The translations under genes and the position numbers were made by a program. The notes under the pieces were generated by a model. It was not told the origin of the DNA. It was given only the letters and a program-made list of their open reading frames with translations, and searched no databases. Below are positions 25,982 to 35,600 of a stretch of DNA of 64,000 nt, piece after piece (the stretch's first letter is position 1; every line of letters begins with the position of its first letter). Origin of the DNA: Pannonibacter indicus (GTDB lineage: Bacteria > Pseudomonadota > Alphaproteobacteria > Rhizobiales > Stappiaceae); assembly GCF_001418225.1 (NCBI RefSeq), contig NZ_LIPT01000004.1, forward strand, positions 186,001-250,000, read 5' to 3'.

Positions 25982-26716
25982 TTAAGGGCCGCCGGTGATC
26001 GGCTCGCCCAGCGCGATGCGCATGGAATTGGTGATGTGGTGGGCCAGCGCCTGCTGCGCTTCTGCGTAGCGGCCTTCCGCCATGGGCTCCAGAAAGGCCA
26101 GATGCTCGCGGATGACGCGCACCGCATTCGCCGGGGTCACCCTGATCTGCGATTGCACCGCCATGCGCACCTTGATGGCATTGACCCGGTAGACGTTGCT
26201 CATCACCGCATTGCCCAGCGCCCCAATCAGGCCCTCATGCATTTCCCAGTCGAGATGCTGGATCATGTGGGCAGCGGCGTCATGGCCTGCGGGATCTGCC
26301 TGCAACAGCTGCGCCTGGCCTTCCAAGTGCCGGGCAATCCAGCTTTTCAGCAAGGCAGGGTCGAGCTTGGCGGCAATTTCCGGTAAAGCCGCAACTTCGA
26401 GCAGGCGGCGCATCTGATAGGCGTCGCGGACGAAGTGAATGTCGAGCCCCGGCACCATCAGGCCGCGTTTGGGCACGGTCACCAGCAGGCCTTCCGCCTC
26501 GAAGCGCGGGATGGCTTCACGCACGGCGCCCAGGGTTGCGCCGGTCATGTCCATGAGTTCACGCTGGCTGATGAGCTGGCCTGGCCGCAGGCGGCCGGAA
26601 TTCAGCAGCTCCTCGATCCCCTCATAGGCAGCCTGACGCAAGGAGACCGGCTTTGCCGCCGAACCTTCTGCCTCCGGCGTCCGGTCCTTCTTCCGGGACA
26701 TCGTTTGCGTGTTCAT
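25982..26716 (-). CDS. GntR-family (FadR/FCD) transcriptional regulator of the TRAP operon
   Basis: This 244-residue regulator has an N-terminal winged helix-turn-helix (LRPGQLISQRELMDMTGATLGAVREAIPRFEAEGLLVTVPKRGLMV split over residues 42-88) and a C-terminal FCD ligand-binding domain with the MIQHLDWEMHEGLIGALGNAVM and VIREHLAFLEPMAEGRYAEAQQALAHHI segments, whose His residues commonly bind a metal. It is divergent from a TRAP transporter and an aldolase, the standard arrangement for a local repressor that senses the transported acid or its breakdown product. The ligand is not known. Confidence 0.9.
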   Translation of the reverse strand: MNTQTMSRKKDRTPEAEGSAAKPVSLRQAAYEGIEELLNSGRLRPGQLISQRELMDMTGATLGAVREAIPRFEAEGLLVTVPKRGLMVPGLDIHFVRDAYQMRRLLEVAALPEIAAKLDPALLKSWIARHLEGQAQLLQADPAGHDAAAHMIQHLDWEMHEGLIGALGNAVMSNVYRVNAIKVRMAVQSQIRVTPANAVRVIREHLAFLEPMAEGRYAEAQQALAHHITNSMRIALGEPITGGP

Positions 26717-26747
26717 TCCTGCTTAACCCAGATTGCTAACCTCATGC

Positions 26748-26803
26748 TGACATGTTACGACATTGTCACGCCGTTTGCCAGTGGGGTGAATTCACGCCGT
26801 TTG
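26748..26803. promoter_or_regulatory. Candidate operator region between the GntR gene and the TRAP operon
   Basis: Two symmetric signals lie here. TGACA (26748-26752) and TGTCA (26764-26768) form an inverted repeat with 11 bases between, with ATGT/ACAT arms nested inside. The 12-mer TCACGCCGTTTG then occurs twice as a direct repeat (26766-26777 and 26792-26803), 26 bases apart. GntR/FadR proteins bind short palindromes, so the inverted repeat is a candidate site. The role of the direct repeats is unknown. Confidence 0.45.
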
Positions 26804-26873
26804 GGAACGGGGCGGCCAGCCGGCTTGGAGGAGCAAGACCGGGGCCATAACAAGACCGATCTGGGAGGATATG

Positions 26874-27875
26874 ATGGATCTGAGCCTGACCCGCCGCAAG
26901 TTTCTGAGCACCGTTGCTGCCTTCTCCGCGGGCGCAGCCGTTCTGTGCACGATTCCGGCACTCGCCGCTGAAAAGATCACCCTGCGCATGTCGACGCCCG
27001 CAACCGAGACGGACAGCCGCACCGTGGCGCTGTCCACCATCTTCGCTCCGGCGATTGCAGAATTTGCCGAGTATCAGCCGCATTATAATGCTTCGTTGTT
27101 CAAGCAGGGCACCGAACTGGAGGCCATCGCCCGCGGCAACCTCGAAATGGCCATCACCTCGGCGCAGGAACTGGCGGCCATTTTCCCCGAGTTCTCCATC
27201 TTTACCGCCGGTTATCTGCACAAGGACGCCGAGCACCAGAAAAAGGTGTTTGCCGCCGAATTCATGCAGCCGCTGAAGCAGAAGGTTGAGGACGAGCTTG
27301 GCGTCAAGCTGCTCTCCGTCATGTATCTCGGCCGGCGTCAGCTGAACCTGCGCACGGACAAGGAAATCAAGACCCCTGCAGACCTGGCAGGGATCAAGCT
27401 GCGCATGCCCGGTTCCGACGCCTGGCAGTTCCTCGGCAAGGCTCTTGGCGCGAGCCCGGTGCCGATGGCTTTCACGGAAGTCTACACCGGACTGCAGACC
27501 GGCGCGATCGATGGTCAGGACAACCCGCTGCCGACGAACCGCGACATGAAGTTCTATGAAGTCACCAAGCAGATCGTTCTGACCTCGCATCTGGTGGACC
27601 TCAACTACATTGCCTTCTCCAAGAAGGTCTGGGACAGCCTGACCGCAGAACAGCAGGCCGCGGTGCAGAAGGCCGCTGATGAGGCTGCCGAAAGCGGCCG
27701 CCAGAGGCAGCTGGCGCTTGAGGCGGAGCTGGAGCAGTTCTTCAAGGATCAGGGGCTCAAGGTCTACACGCCTGATATCGAGGCGTTCCGCACCCATGTG
27801 CAGAAGCAGTATCTGGAATCGGACTTCTCCAAGTCCTGGCCGGAAGGCATGGTCGATCAGATCAACGCCCTCTGA
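26874..27875 (+). CDS. TRAP transporter substrate-binding protein (DctP family), Tat-exported
   Basis: This 333-residue periplasmic protein binds the organic-acid ligand of the TRAP transporter. The N-terminus LTRRKFLSTVAAFSAGAAVL has a twin-arginine motif (TRRKFL), so export is probably by the Tat system. The family signature lies in RQLNLRTDKEIKTPADLAGIKLRMPGSDAW, with the conserved Arg that binds the substrate carboxylate, followed by GASPVPMAFTEVYTGLQTGAIDGQDNP. ATG codons occur at 26871 and 26874; the GGGAGG at 26863-26868 is better spaced for the second. It is the first gene of the operon. Confidence 0.92.
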   Translation: MDLSLTRRKFLSTVAAFSAGAAVLCTIPALAAEKITLRMSTPATETDSRTVALSTIFAPAIAEFAEYQPHYNASLFKQGTELEAIARGNLEMAITSAQELAAIFPEFSIFTAGYLHKDAEHQKKVFAAEFMQPLKQKVEDELGVKLLSVMYLGRRQLNLRTDKEIKTPADLAGIKLRMPGSDAWQFLGKALGASPVPMAFTEVYTGLQTGAIDGQDNPLPTNRDMKFYEVTKQIVLTSHLVDLNYIAFSKKVWDSLTAEQQAAVQKAADEAAESGRQRQLALEAELEQFFKDQGLKVYTPDIEAFRTHVQKQYLESDFSKSWPEGMVDQINAL

Positions 27876-27893
27876 GTTCCGGAGATAGAGCTC

Positions 27894-28436
27894 ATGCGTG
27901 AAATCGCCCGCCGCTTGCAGGCCGGGGCGGATCATGTGGCGGCGGGCTTGCTCGCCGCCCTGTTCGCCACTTTCATCTTTCAGGTCCTGTCCCGCTATGT
28001 CTTTCTGCGGTTTTATCCGGGGATCGAAATTGGCTGGACGGTGGAATTCAGCATGACACTGTGGCTGTGGGTGGTGCTCTGGGGGGCAGCGTTCAGCCTC
28101 CCGGAAACCTCCCATGTCCGCTTCGACCTGTTCTATCAGGCAGCAGGCCGGCGCACGCGCCGCGTGATGGCCTTTGTGGCCGCGCTGGTGATCGCGGCAG
28201 CCTTTGCCGCCGCACTTCCCGCCACCTGGGACTACATCACCTTCTACAAGATCAAGAAGAGCGCCATCCTGAAGTGGCGTCTGGACTATGTCTTCGGCAT
28301 CTATGCGCTGTTCGCTGCGGCCATCATCGGGCGCTACATCTGGCGGGCCGCCAGGATCGTGCGAGGGGAAGCACCCGGCGAAGACGATACGGACAACTCG
28401 GCTGAAATCCTGGCCAATGGGGGAGGGCGGTTGTGA
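27894..28436 (+). CDS. TRAP transporter small permease (DctQ family)
   Basis: This 180-residue inner-membrane protein has four predicted helices. LAALFATFIFQVLSRYVF, the conserved GWTVEFSMTLWLWVVLWGAAFSLPETSHVRFDLFY and the final helix VFGIYALFAAAIIGRYIWRA follow the DctQ pattern. It starts 18 bases after dctP and overlaps the large permease by 4 bases (GTGA). It acts with DctM to import the ligand with sodium. Confidence 0.92.
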   Translation: MREIARRLQAGADHVAAGLLAALFATFIFQVLSRYVFLRFYPGIEIGWTVEFSMTLWLWVVLWGAAFSLPETSHVRFDLFYQAAGRRTRRVMAFVAALVIAAAFAAALPATWDYITFYKIKKSAILKWRLDYVFGIYALFAAAIIGRYIWRAARIVRGEAPGEDDTDNSAEILANGGGRL

Positions 28437-29728
28437 CCCTTGCATTCGTCATATGCCTGGGCGTGCTGCTTGCGCTGGCCGCCCTCGGGGCGCCCATTGC
28501 CCTGTCCATGATCGTGTCCTCGATCGTCTATGTGGCCATGCGCGGTCAGGACATGGCGCTGCCCGCAGAGCAGCTGATCCAGGGCATCTATGACAGCTAT
28601 GTCATTCTCGCCGTGCCGCTGTTCATCGTGGCCGCCAACATCATGAATGCGGGAACCGTGTCCGAACGGCTGCTCGGCTTTGTCGTGGCCATTGTCGGGC
28701 GCTTCCGGGGCGGGTTGGGTCACGTCAATGTGGTGGCAAGCCTCATCTTCGCCGGTATGTCCGGCTCGGCGGTTGCCGATGCGGCCGGGATCGGCAAGCT
28801 GATCATCAACATGATGCGCGAGGGCGGGCGCTATACGGCCGGTTATGCGGCAGCCATCACGGCGGCCTCCTCGACCATCGGCCCCATCATTCCCCCCTCG
28901 ATCCCGATGGTGCTTTATGCGCTCGTGTCGGACCAGTCGATCGGCTACCTGTTCCTCGGCGGCATCGTGCCGGGCCTGATCATGGGGGCCGTGCTGATGC
29001 TGATGAACGCCCGCATTTCGGCGCGGCGCGGCTTCAAGCTGGAGGAGCCGGTTCCGGTCCGGCAGATCCCGCGCCTGACGGTCAATGCCTTCCCGGCGCT
29101 GATGATGCCGGTGATCCTGCTGGCCGGCATTTACGGCGGCATGACCACGCCGACGGAAGCCGCCGCTCTGGCCGCGCTTTATGCCCTGTTCCTGTCGGTG
29201 GTGTTCTACCGGGCGCTGTCCTTCCGTGCCTTCTGGGACATCATGCGCGTCAGCGCTAGCCAGTCGGCCTCGGTGGGCGTCGTCATCGGCGGGGCGCTCA
29301 TCTTCAACTACATCGTCGCCTCGGAGAACATTCCGGCACACATGCAGGCCTTTGCCGGGTCGCTCGACATTTCGCCGCTGATGTTCCTGCTGATGATCAA
29401 CGTGCTGCTGCTGCTGCTCGGCTGTCTTCTGGATGCCTCGACGCTGATCCTCGTCATCATCCCGCTGTTCCTGCCGGCCTGCCGCGAGCTTGGCATCGAC
29501 CTGGTGCATTTCGGTGTCGTGGCCATCGTCAACTGCATGATCGGCCTGATCACGCCGCCCTATGGCATCGTTCTCTTTGTCATCAACGCCGTCACCGGCA
29601 TTTCCCTGCGCGAGATGATCCGCGAGATCTGGCCCTTCCTTGGGGCGCTTCTGGCGGCGCTGCTGGCGCTCATCCTCTTCCCTGATCTGGTCCTCTGGCT
29701 GCCCCGCATGTTCGGCTACGCCGGCTGA
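28433..29728 (+). CDS. TRAP transporter large permease (DctM family)
   Basis: This 431-residue protein has about twelve membrane helices. The DctM family is shown by AVPLFIVAANIMNAGTVSERLLGFV, GGLGHVNVVASLIFAGMSGSAVADAAGIGKL, MMREGGRYTAGYAAAITAASSTIGPIIPPSIPMV, and a C-terminal NCMIGLITPPYGIVLFVINAVTG. GTG is the start codon, overlapping the dctQ stop. This is the sodium-coupled transport subunit. Confidence 0.93.
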   Translation: MTLAFVICLGVLLALAALGAPIALSMIVSSIVYVAMRGQDMALPAEQLIQGIYDSYVILAVPLFIVAANIMNAGTVSERLLGFVVAIVGRFRGGLGHVNVVASLIFAGMSGSAVADAAGIGKLIINMMREGGRYTAGYAAAITAASSTIGPIIPPSIPMVLYALVSDQSIGYLFLGGIVPGLIMGAVLMLMNARISARRGFKLEEPVPVRQIPRLTVNAFPALMMPVILLAGIYGGMTTPTEAAALAALYALFLSVVFYRALSFRAFWDIMRVSASQSASVGVVIGGALIFNYIVASENIPAHMQAFAGSLDISPLMFLLMINVLLLLLGCLLDASTLILVIIPLFLPACRELGIDLVHFGVVAIVNCMIGLITPPYGIVLFVINAVTGISLREMIREIWPFLGALLAALLALILFPDLVLWLPRMFGYAG

Positions 29729-29762
29729 CCTCACCTGTCCTTAATGCTGAAAGGAACCTGAC

Positions 29763-30695
29763 GTGTTCGCTCCTATTGGCGGAATTGTGCCCGTTGTCCT
29801 GACCCCGTTTACCCCGGATAACCGGATCGACTGGGAGGGCTACGAGGCCCTGATCGAGTGGTATCTGGCCCATGGCAGCGAGGCGCTCTTTGCCGTCTGC
29901 CAGTCTTCCGAAATGCAGTTCCTGAGCCTTGAAGAGCGGGTGGACCTTGCCCGCTTCACCATGGACAAGGTGAAGGGCCGCGTGCCGGTCGTCGCCTCGG
30001 GCCACATCTCGGACAGCGCCGAAGACCAGAAGGCGGAAATGACCGCCATTGCCGCCACGGGCGTTGACGGGCTGGTGCTGGTGACCAACCGCCTGGCGCA
30101 GAAGGACGAGGGCACGGATGTGTTCCGCGCCCGCCTCGATGATCTTCTGGCAGCTCTGCCGAAGGATGTGCCGCTCGGCCTTTACGAATGCCCTGCGCCG
30201 TACCGCCGCCTGCTGACGGATGACGAGATCAGATTCTGTGCAGACACAGGCCGCTTCCTGATGCTGAAGGATGTTTCCTGCAATCTGGACGTGGTCAAGC
30301 GGCGCGTCGCCCTGACCAAGGGCTCGCCGCTTGCCATCAGCAATGCCAATGCGGCCATTGCCTATCCGGCGATGCAGGCAGGCTCCAAGGGCTTCTGCGG
30401 TGTCATGAACAACGTGCATCCGGATCTCTACCGCTGGCTGGAGGATCACGGAACCTCTCATCCGGAACTGGCCGAAGAACTGGCCGTGTTCCTCGCCCTT
30501 GCCGCCATGTGCGAGCCGATGGGCTATCCGAAGCTTGCCAAGGTCTATCACCAGCGCCTCGGCACCTTCCGGCATGACCACTGCCGCACCATCACCTATG
30601 ACATCTTCGACAAGTTCTGGGCGCTGGATGTGATCCTCGACCGGATCGAGCAGGGCACGGCGCAGTTCCGTGAGAAGATTGCAGCGCTCGGCTGA
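29763..30695 (+). CDS. DapA/NanA-family class I aldolase-lyase
   Basis: This 310-residue TIM-barrel protein of the dihydrodipicolinate synthase/N-acetylneuraminate lyase family starts with GTG after AAAGGAA. The Schiff-base Lys lies in FLMLKDVSC (near residue 175) and the catalytic Tyr in PLGLYECPAPY (near residue 142). The usual GTTGE loop, which binds the keto-acid carboxylate, reads VCQSSEM here, so the substrate probably differs from pyruvate plus aspartate semialdehyde. Clustering with a TRAP importer and GntR regulator points to breakdown of an imported keto acid or sugar acid rather than lysine synthesis. Confidence 0.85.
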   Translation: MFAPIGGIVPVVLTPFTPDNRIDWEGYEALIEWYLAHGSEALFAVCQSSEMQFLSLEERVDLARFTMDKVKGRVPVVASGHISDSAEDQKAEMTAIAATGVDGLVLVTNRLAQKDEGTDVFRARLDDLLAALPKDVPLGLYECPAPYRRLLTDDEIRFCADTGRFLMLKDVSCNLDVVKRRVALTKGSPLAISNANAAIAYPAMQAGSKGFCGVMNNVHPDLYRWLEDHGTSHPELAEELAVFLALAAMCEPMGYPKLAKVYHQRLGTFRHDHCRTITYDIFDKFWALDVILDRIEQGTAQFREKIAALG

Positions 30696-30707
30696 TACCA
30701 GGACTCA

Positions 30708-30742
30708 ACAGGCTTGACCGCTTGAGTGCTGGTCAAGCCTGT
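30708..30742 (+). terminator. Strong hairpin after the TRAP-aldolase operon
   Basis: ACAGGCTTGACC (30708-30719) pairs perfectly with GGTCAAGCCTGT (30731-30742) around an 11-base loop, 13 bases after the aldolase stop. No T-run follows, so termination may be weak or factor-assisted. Confidence 0.6.
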
Positions 30743-30811
30743 CAACAGGACGGCAACCGCCGGCGGCTGGCCCGAAACCCATGCCATCATCGCCGCACAG
30801 GCGGCTCGCTG

Positions 30812-31521
30812 ATGGAGCGGCTGGAGGGGGGGCTTGACGCCTTCCTGTTCGATTTCTCTGTCGCTGCCGGCAATGCCGGAAAACCCGCCGAACAGGATGC
30901 CCTGCTGCGGCAGATGGTTGAAGAGGCGCAGGAGAACAAGGCGGAGGACGCCCGCCGTTACCACCGGGCGCTCGTGACCAAGGCCTATGCGCTTCTGTCC
31001 ACGGACCGGGACGACGAGGCCTTCGACGCCATATCAGCGGCGCTGGCCACGCTGGAGGCCTCCGGCGGGGATGGCCACTTCTTCAACACCGTGTCCGAGA
31101 GCGGTGATGCCCTCATGACGCCCGCCTCTGCGGAGATGACAGCCGAAATCTATCAGCGTGGCATGACTTCGCCGCTGTTCGCCAGCACCACGAGCCCCGG
31201 CCGGGCGCCTTCCTTATGTTCAACTATGCCGTCTTCCTGCGTGATAAGGGGGCGTATGATGAGGCGCTGCGGCTGCATCTGCCCGCAATGAACGAGCTCT
31301 TCAGCATCTTAGGGCCGGAGAGCAAGGAGGGCTTCAATGCCTATGACGGCCTTGCCCAGACCATGCATGCTGCCGGACAGCTGGCGGGGGCGGAGGCGGC
31401 CTACAGCTATATGGTGCCGCAGATGTGGCGCCTGTTTGGGGGCGACAATCCGGAGCTGACCTATGCCTTCGTGCTGTTCGAGCACTGCGGCCGGGTCAGA
31501 TGTGCCGCCAAGAGGCGTTGA
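30812..31521 (+). pseudogene. TPR-like protein gene with a frameshift
   Basis: From the ATG at 30812 the frame reads MERLEGGLDAFLFDFSVAAG, then EDARRYHRALVTKAYALLSTDRDDEAFDAISAALATLEASGG with the helix-pair spacing of tetratricopeptide repeats. It runs into unrelated sequence after about 31195. The TPR pattern resumes one frame away (FLMFNYAVFLRDKGAYDEALRLHLPAMNELFSILGPES, then AYDGLAQTMHAAGQLAGAEAAYSYM) and ends at 31521. A single-base loss between about 31195 and 31210 explains the break. The 3' end may hold a second shift. It could also be a sequencing error in a GC-rich run. Function unknown. Confidence 0.65.
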
Positions 31522-31575
31522 GGCGCGCGCGGGAATACCGGGAATTACACATTGGCAGAGCTGAGGTTTGTCCTT

Positions 31576-31599
31576 ATATTTTCAAGATAATGAAAATAT
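31576..31599. promoter_or_regulatory. AT-rich perfect inverted repeat before the RND pump, candidate repressor operator
   Basis: ATATTTTC (31576-31583) and GAAAATAT (31592-31599) form perfect 8-base arms around 8 bases. The site ends nine bases before the adaptor start and stands out as nearly all A/T in a GC-rich region. Its form resembles operators of ArsR- or TetR-type repressors. No such regulator gene is adjacent. Confidence 0.55.
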
Positions 31600-31608
31600 G
31601 GAATCCCA

Positions 31609-32646
31609 ATGCCCGCATCGACTTGCCCCGTTCCTTCCGCGCCGCGGCGCGGTCTTTGTGTTCCTCAGCGCCTGATCTGCGCGGCTGCTGTCATTGCCGT
31701 CTTGCTGCTGCCCGCGGGGGCTGGTGCGGCTGATCTGGCGGTCCAGCCGCTGGAGGTGACCGACTGGAAGGCGGTCTATGCGACCGTCGAACCGGCCGTC
31801 CGGGTGCCGGTGCGGGCCCGCACGCAAGGCACGGTGACGGAACTGGCCGTGAAAGAGGGCGACGCCCTGCAGGCGGGGCAGAGGATTGGCCGCATCGTCG
31901 ATGAGAAGCTGGCGCTGCGGCGGCAGGCGCTCAGCGCCCAGATTGCGGCGGCGCAGTCCGAAGCGGCCAATCTGGAGACGGAGGCCGGCCGGGCGCGGCA
32001 GCTGCTGGCGCGCGGCACTATCTCGCAGGCCCGTGTCGATCAGCTGGAAACCCAGCTGGAGGTGGCGCGCAACAGCCTGAGAGCCGCAGAGGCCGAGCGG
32101 GATGTGCTGGACCAGCAGGAGCGGGAAGGCGAAATCCTGGCGGCCGCCAGCGGCCGTGTCCTGTCCGTGCCCGTTGCACTTGGGGCGCTGGTGATGCCGG
32201 GCGAAACCATTGCCGAAATCGCACGCGAAGGCTTCATCCTGCGGCTGGAGCTTCCCGAACGCCATGCGGGTCTGATGAAGGCCGGGGACACCCTGCACCT
32301 GCTGCAAGAGGCGGGCGCTGCCCGGCGCAGCGGCGAGATCACGCTGGTCTATCCGGAGCTGCGCGGCGGGCGGGTGATTGCCGATGCTTCGGCGCCGGAC
32401 ATGGGCGATTTCTTCGTTGGCGAACGGATTCCGGTCGAGATCGCCACCGGCACCCGAAGCGTTCTGGCCGTGCCGGAGGCGGCGCTGACCACCCGTTACG
32501 GGCTTGATTATGTGCAGCTGCGCCGCAAGGACGGCAGCATTGCGGCCATCACCGTACAGCGCGGGCAGCTGTTCGAAACACAGGACGGCCCGCAGGTGGA
32601 AATCCTGAGCGGTCTTGCCGCCGGTGATGTGGTGGTTCTGCCATGA
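31609..32646 (+). CDS. RND efflux periplasmic adaptor (membrane-fusion protein)
   Basis: This 345-residue adaptor links an RND pump to an outer-membrane channel. A hydrophobic export segment (RLICAAAVIAVLLLPAGAGA) leads into a lipoyl half-motif (VRARTQGTVTELAVKEGDALQAGQRIG), a coiled-coil hairpin rich in Ala, Glu and Arg (residues about 100-165), the second lipoyl half (EILAAASGRVLSVPVALGALVMPGETI) and beta-barrel domains. The ATG at 31609 lacks a good ribosome-binding site and sits right behind the AT-rich palindrome, so binding there could also block translation initiation. It overlaps the pump gene as ATGA. Confidence 0.88.
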   Translation: MPASTCPVPSAPRRGLCVPQRLICAAAVIAVLLLPAGAGAADLAVQPLEVTDWKAVYATVEPAVRVPVRARTQGTVTELAVKEGDALQAGQRIGRIVDEKLALRRQALSAQIAAAQSEAANLETEAGRARQLLARGTISQARVDQLETQLEVARNSLRAAEAERDVLDQQEREGEILAAASGRVLSVPVALGALVMPGETIAEIAREGFILRLELPERHAGLMKAGDTLHLLQEAGAARRSGEITLVYPELRGGRVIADASAPDMGDFFVGERIPVEIATGTRSVLAVPEAALTTRYGLDYVQLRRKDGSIAAITVQRGQLFETQDGPQVEILSGLAAGDVVVLP

Positions 32647-35600
32647 GCCAGACACCCAACAGCATGCCCCCGCAGGCAGGCCTCGGCCTGTCGGGCCGCC
32701 TGACCGCCGCTTTCATCGCCTCGCCGCTGACGCCGCTGCTGCTCCTTGCCTCGCTGATTGTCGGGTTCATCTCGCTGGCAACGCTGCCGCGCGAGGAAGA
32801 GCCGCAGATTTCCGTGCCCATGGTGGATATTCTGGTCAGCGCCGATGGCCTCAAGGCCCCCGATGCGGTCAAGCTCGTCACCGAGCCGCTGGAGACCATC
32901 GTCAAGGCCATCAATGGCGTGGAGCATGTCTACAGCCAGACCCAGGATGACCGGGTCATGGTGACGGCCCGGTTTCTGGTTGGTACGCCCTCCGACAGCG
33001 CCATCCTGCGGGTGCATGAAAAAATCCGCGCCAACATGGACCGCATTCCGTCCGGCATTCCCGAGCCGCTCGTCGTCGGGCGCGGGGTGGATGATGTGGC
33101 CATCGTGGTGGCAACGCTCGCCCCGGATGCGGCCTCGGCAGAAAACTGGAGCCCGTCAGCGCTCTACGGCCTGGCGCAGGAAGTGCGCACGTCGCTGGCG
33201 CGGCTGGATGACGTGGGACTGACCTATCTGGTGGGCACGGGCCCGGACGAGATCCGGGTGGAACCGGACCCGGAACGGCTGTCGCGGCTCAACGTGACGC
33301 TGGATCAGCTTCTGGGCAAGATCACCAGCGCCAACCGCTCGTTCCTCGCCGGCACCGTGCGGCAGGACGGTGAGGCGCTGCAGGCTGTGGCGGGGCAGAC
33401 GCTCGGCACCATTCCGGCCATCGGCAACCTGTTGATCACCAGCCGGGATGGCCGCCCGGTCTATGTCAAGGACGTGGCCACCATCACGGTCGGCGCAGGA
33501 ACGGAAGACCGTCAGGTCTGGCATTACGGCCGTGACGCGACCTCCGGCAGCCTGACGCCGGTGCCGGCCGTGTCCATTGCCGTGGCCAAGCGGGCTGGGG
33601 CCAATGCGGTGCTGATCGCCGAAGAGGTCCGCGAGCATCTTGAGAGCCTTGAAGGCTCGCTGATCCCGGAGGGTGTCTCCGTCCACATCACCCGTGATTA
33701 TGGCGAAACGGCCAATGAAAAGGCCAATGAGCTGCTGTTCCATCTGGCGCTCGCCACCGTGTCCATCGTCATTCTGGTGGTGGTCGCCATCGGCTGGCAG
33801 GCGGGGCTGGTGGTGGCGATCGTCATTCCCGTGACCATCCTGCTGACGCTCTTTGCCGCCCAGATGATGGGCTACACCATCAACCGGGTGAGCCTGTTTG
33901 CGCTGATCTTTGCCATCGGCATTCTGGTGGATGATGCCATCGTGGTGATCGAGAATATCGCCCGCCACTGGGCCATGAATGATGGCCGCAGCCGGGCCGC
34001 CGCAGCGATTGCCGCTGTGGCGGAGGTCGGCAATCCGACGATCATCGCCACGCTGACGGTGGTGGCCGCCCTGCTGCCGATGATGTTCGTCTCCGGCATG
34101 ATGGGTCCCTACATGAGCCCGATCCCGGCTGTGGCCTCGGCGGCGATGCTGTTCTCCTTCTTTGTCGCCGTGGTGCTGACACCCTGGGCCATGCTGAAGA
34201 TCGCCGGGCGCAAGGCGGGCGAAGGCCATCACGAGGCGGCAGACGGGGGCAAACTGGGGCGGGTCTTCCGCGCCGCTGCACGGCCTGTGCTGAAGACCCG
34301 GGGCAGGGCGCTTGCCTTCCTGCTGCTGGCCGGCATGGCCACGCTTGCCAGTATGGTGCTGATCTACACCCGGCATGTGACGGTGAAGCTGCTGCCCTTC
34401 GACAACAAGTCGGAGGTGCAGGTGGTGCTGGACATGCCGGAGGGCACGGCGCTGGAAATGACCGCCCGCCAGCTGGGCAACGCAGTGCGCCTGCTGGAAG
34501 GTGTGCCGGAGATCCTGTCCGTGCAGGCCCACGCGGGGACGGCTGCGCCTTTCAACTTCAACGGCCTTGTGCGGCATTACTTCCTGCGCAGCGGGCCGGA
34601 ACTGGGCGACCTTCAGGTCAATCTCCTGCCGAAGGGCGAGAGGTCCCGCGAGAGCCACGCCATTGCGCTTGAAATCCGTCAGCGGCTGGCGGGGCTTGAT
34701 CTGCCGCGCGGCTCTTCGGTGAAGGTGGTGGAAGTGCCGCCCGGACCGCCGGTGATGGCGACGTTGCAGGCGGAAATCTATGGGCCGGACCCCGACACAC
34801 GCCGGGCCGTGGCCCAAAGGGTCGCGGACGTCTTCAAGGCCGTGCCCTACATCGTCGATATCGATCTCAGCCAGGGGCTTCCTGCCGGGCGCATCCGCAT
34901 CGAGATCGACAGCGAGAATCTGGAGTTCCATGGCGTCTCGGAGGCTGACGTCTACCAGACCATCAGCACGCTTCTTGGCGTCACGCCCGCTGGCTATTCG
35001 CACCGGGGCGAGGGGCGGGCGCCGCTCGCCATTGTTCTGGCGCTGCCGAAGGCGGACCGGAGCCTCGGACAAAGGCTTCTCTCGACGCCCGTGGCCGCCA
35101 ATGCCATGCCGGGCAGCCGGGGTGTCGTCGAACTGGGCGATGTGGTGCGGCTCACCCGCGAACCGGCGTCCCACCTCATCTACCGTCACAATGGCCGCCC
35201 GGCCGAACTGGTGACGGCGGAACTCGCCGGGGAGTTCGAGGCGCCGATCTACGGCATGCTGGCGGTGGCGGACGGCATTGATGCGGCAGACTGGGCGGAT
35301 CTGCCAAGGCCGAAGATCAGCTATCACGGCCAGCCCGTCAGTGATGACGAAACCGTCCTTCTGTGGGACGGGGAGTGGGAGGTGACCTTCATCACCTTCC
35401 GCGACATGGGCGCGGCCTTTGCCGTGGCGCTGATCGGCATCTATGTGCTGGTGGTGGGGCAGTTCCGCTCCTTCACCGTGCCGCTGGTGATCCTGACGCC
35501 GGTGCCGCTGACACTCATCGGCATTCTGCTCGGGCACTGGATCTTCGGGGCGCCTTTCTCCGCCACCTCGATGATCGGTTTCATCGCGCTGGCGGGCATC

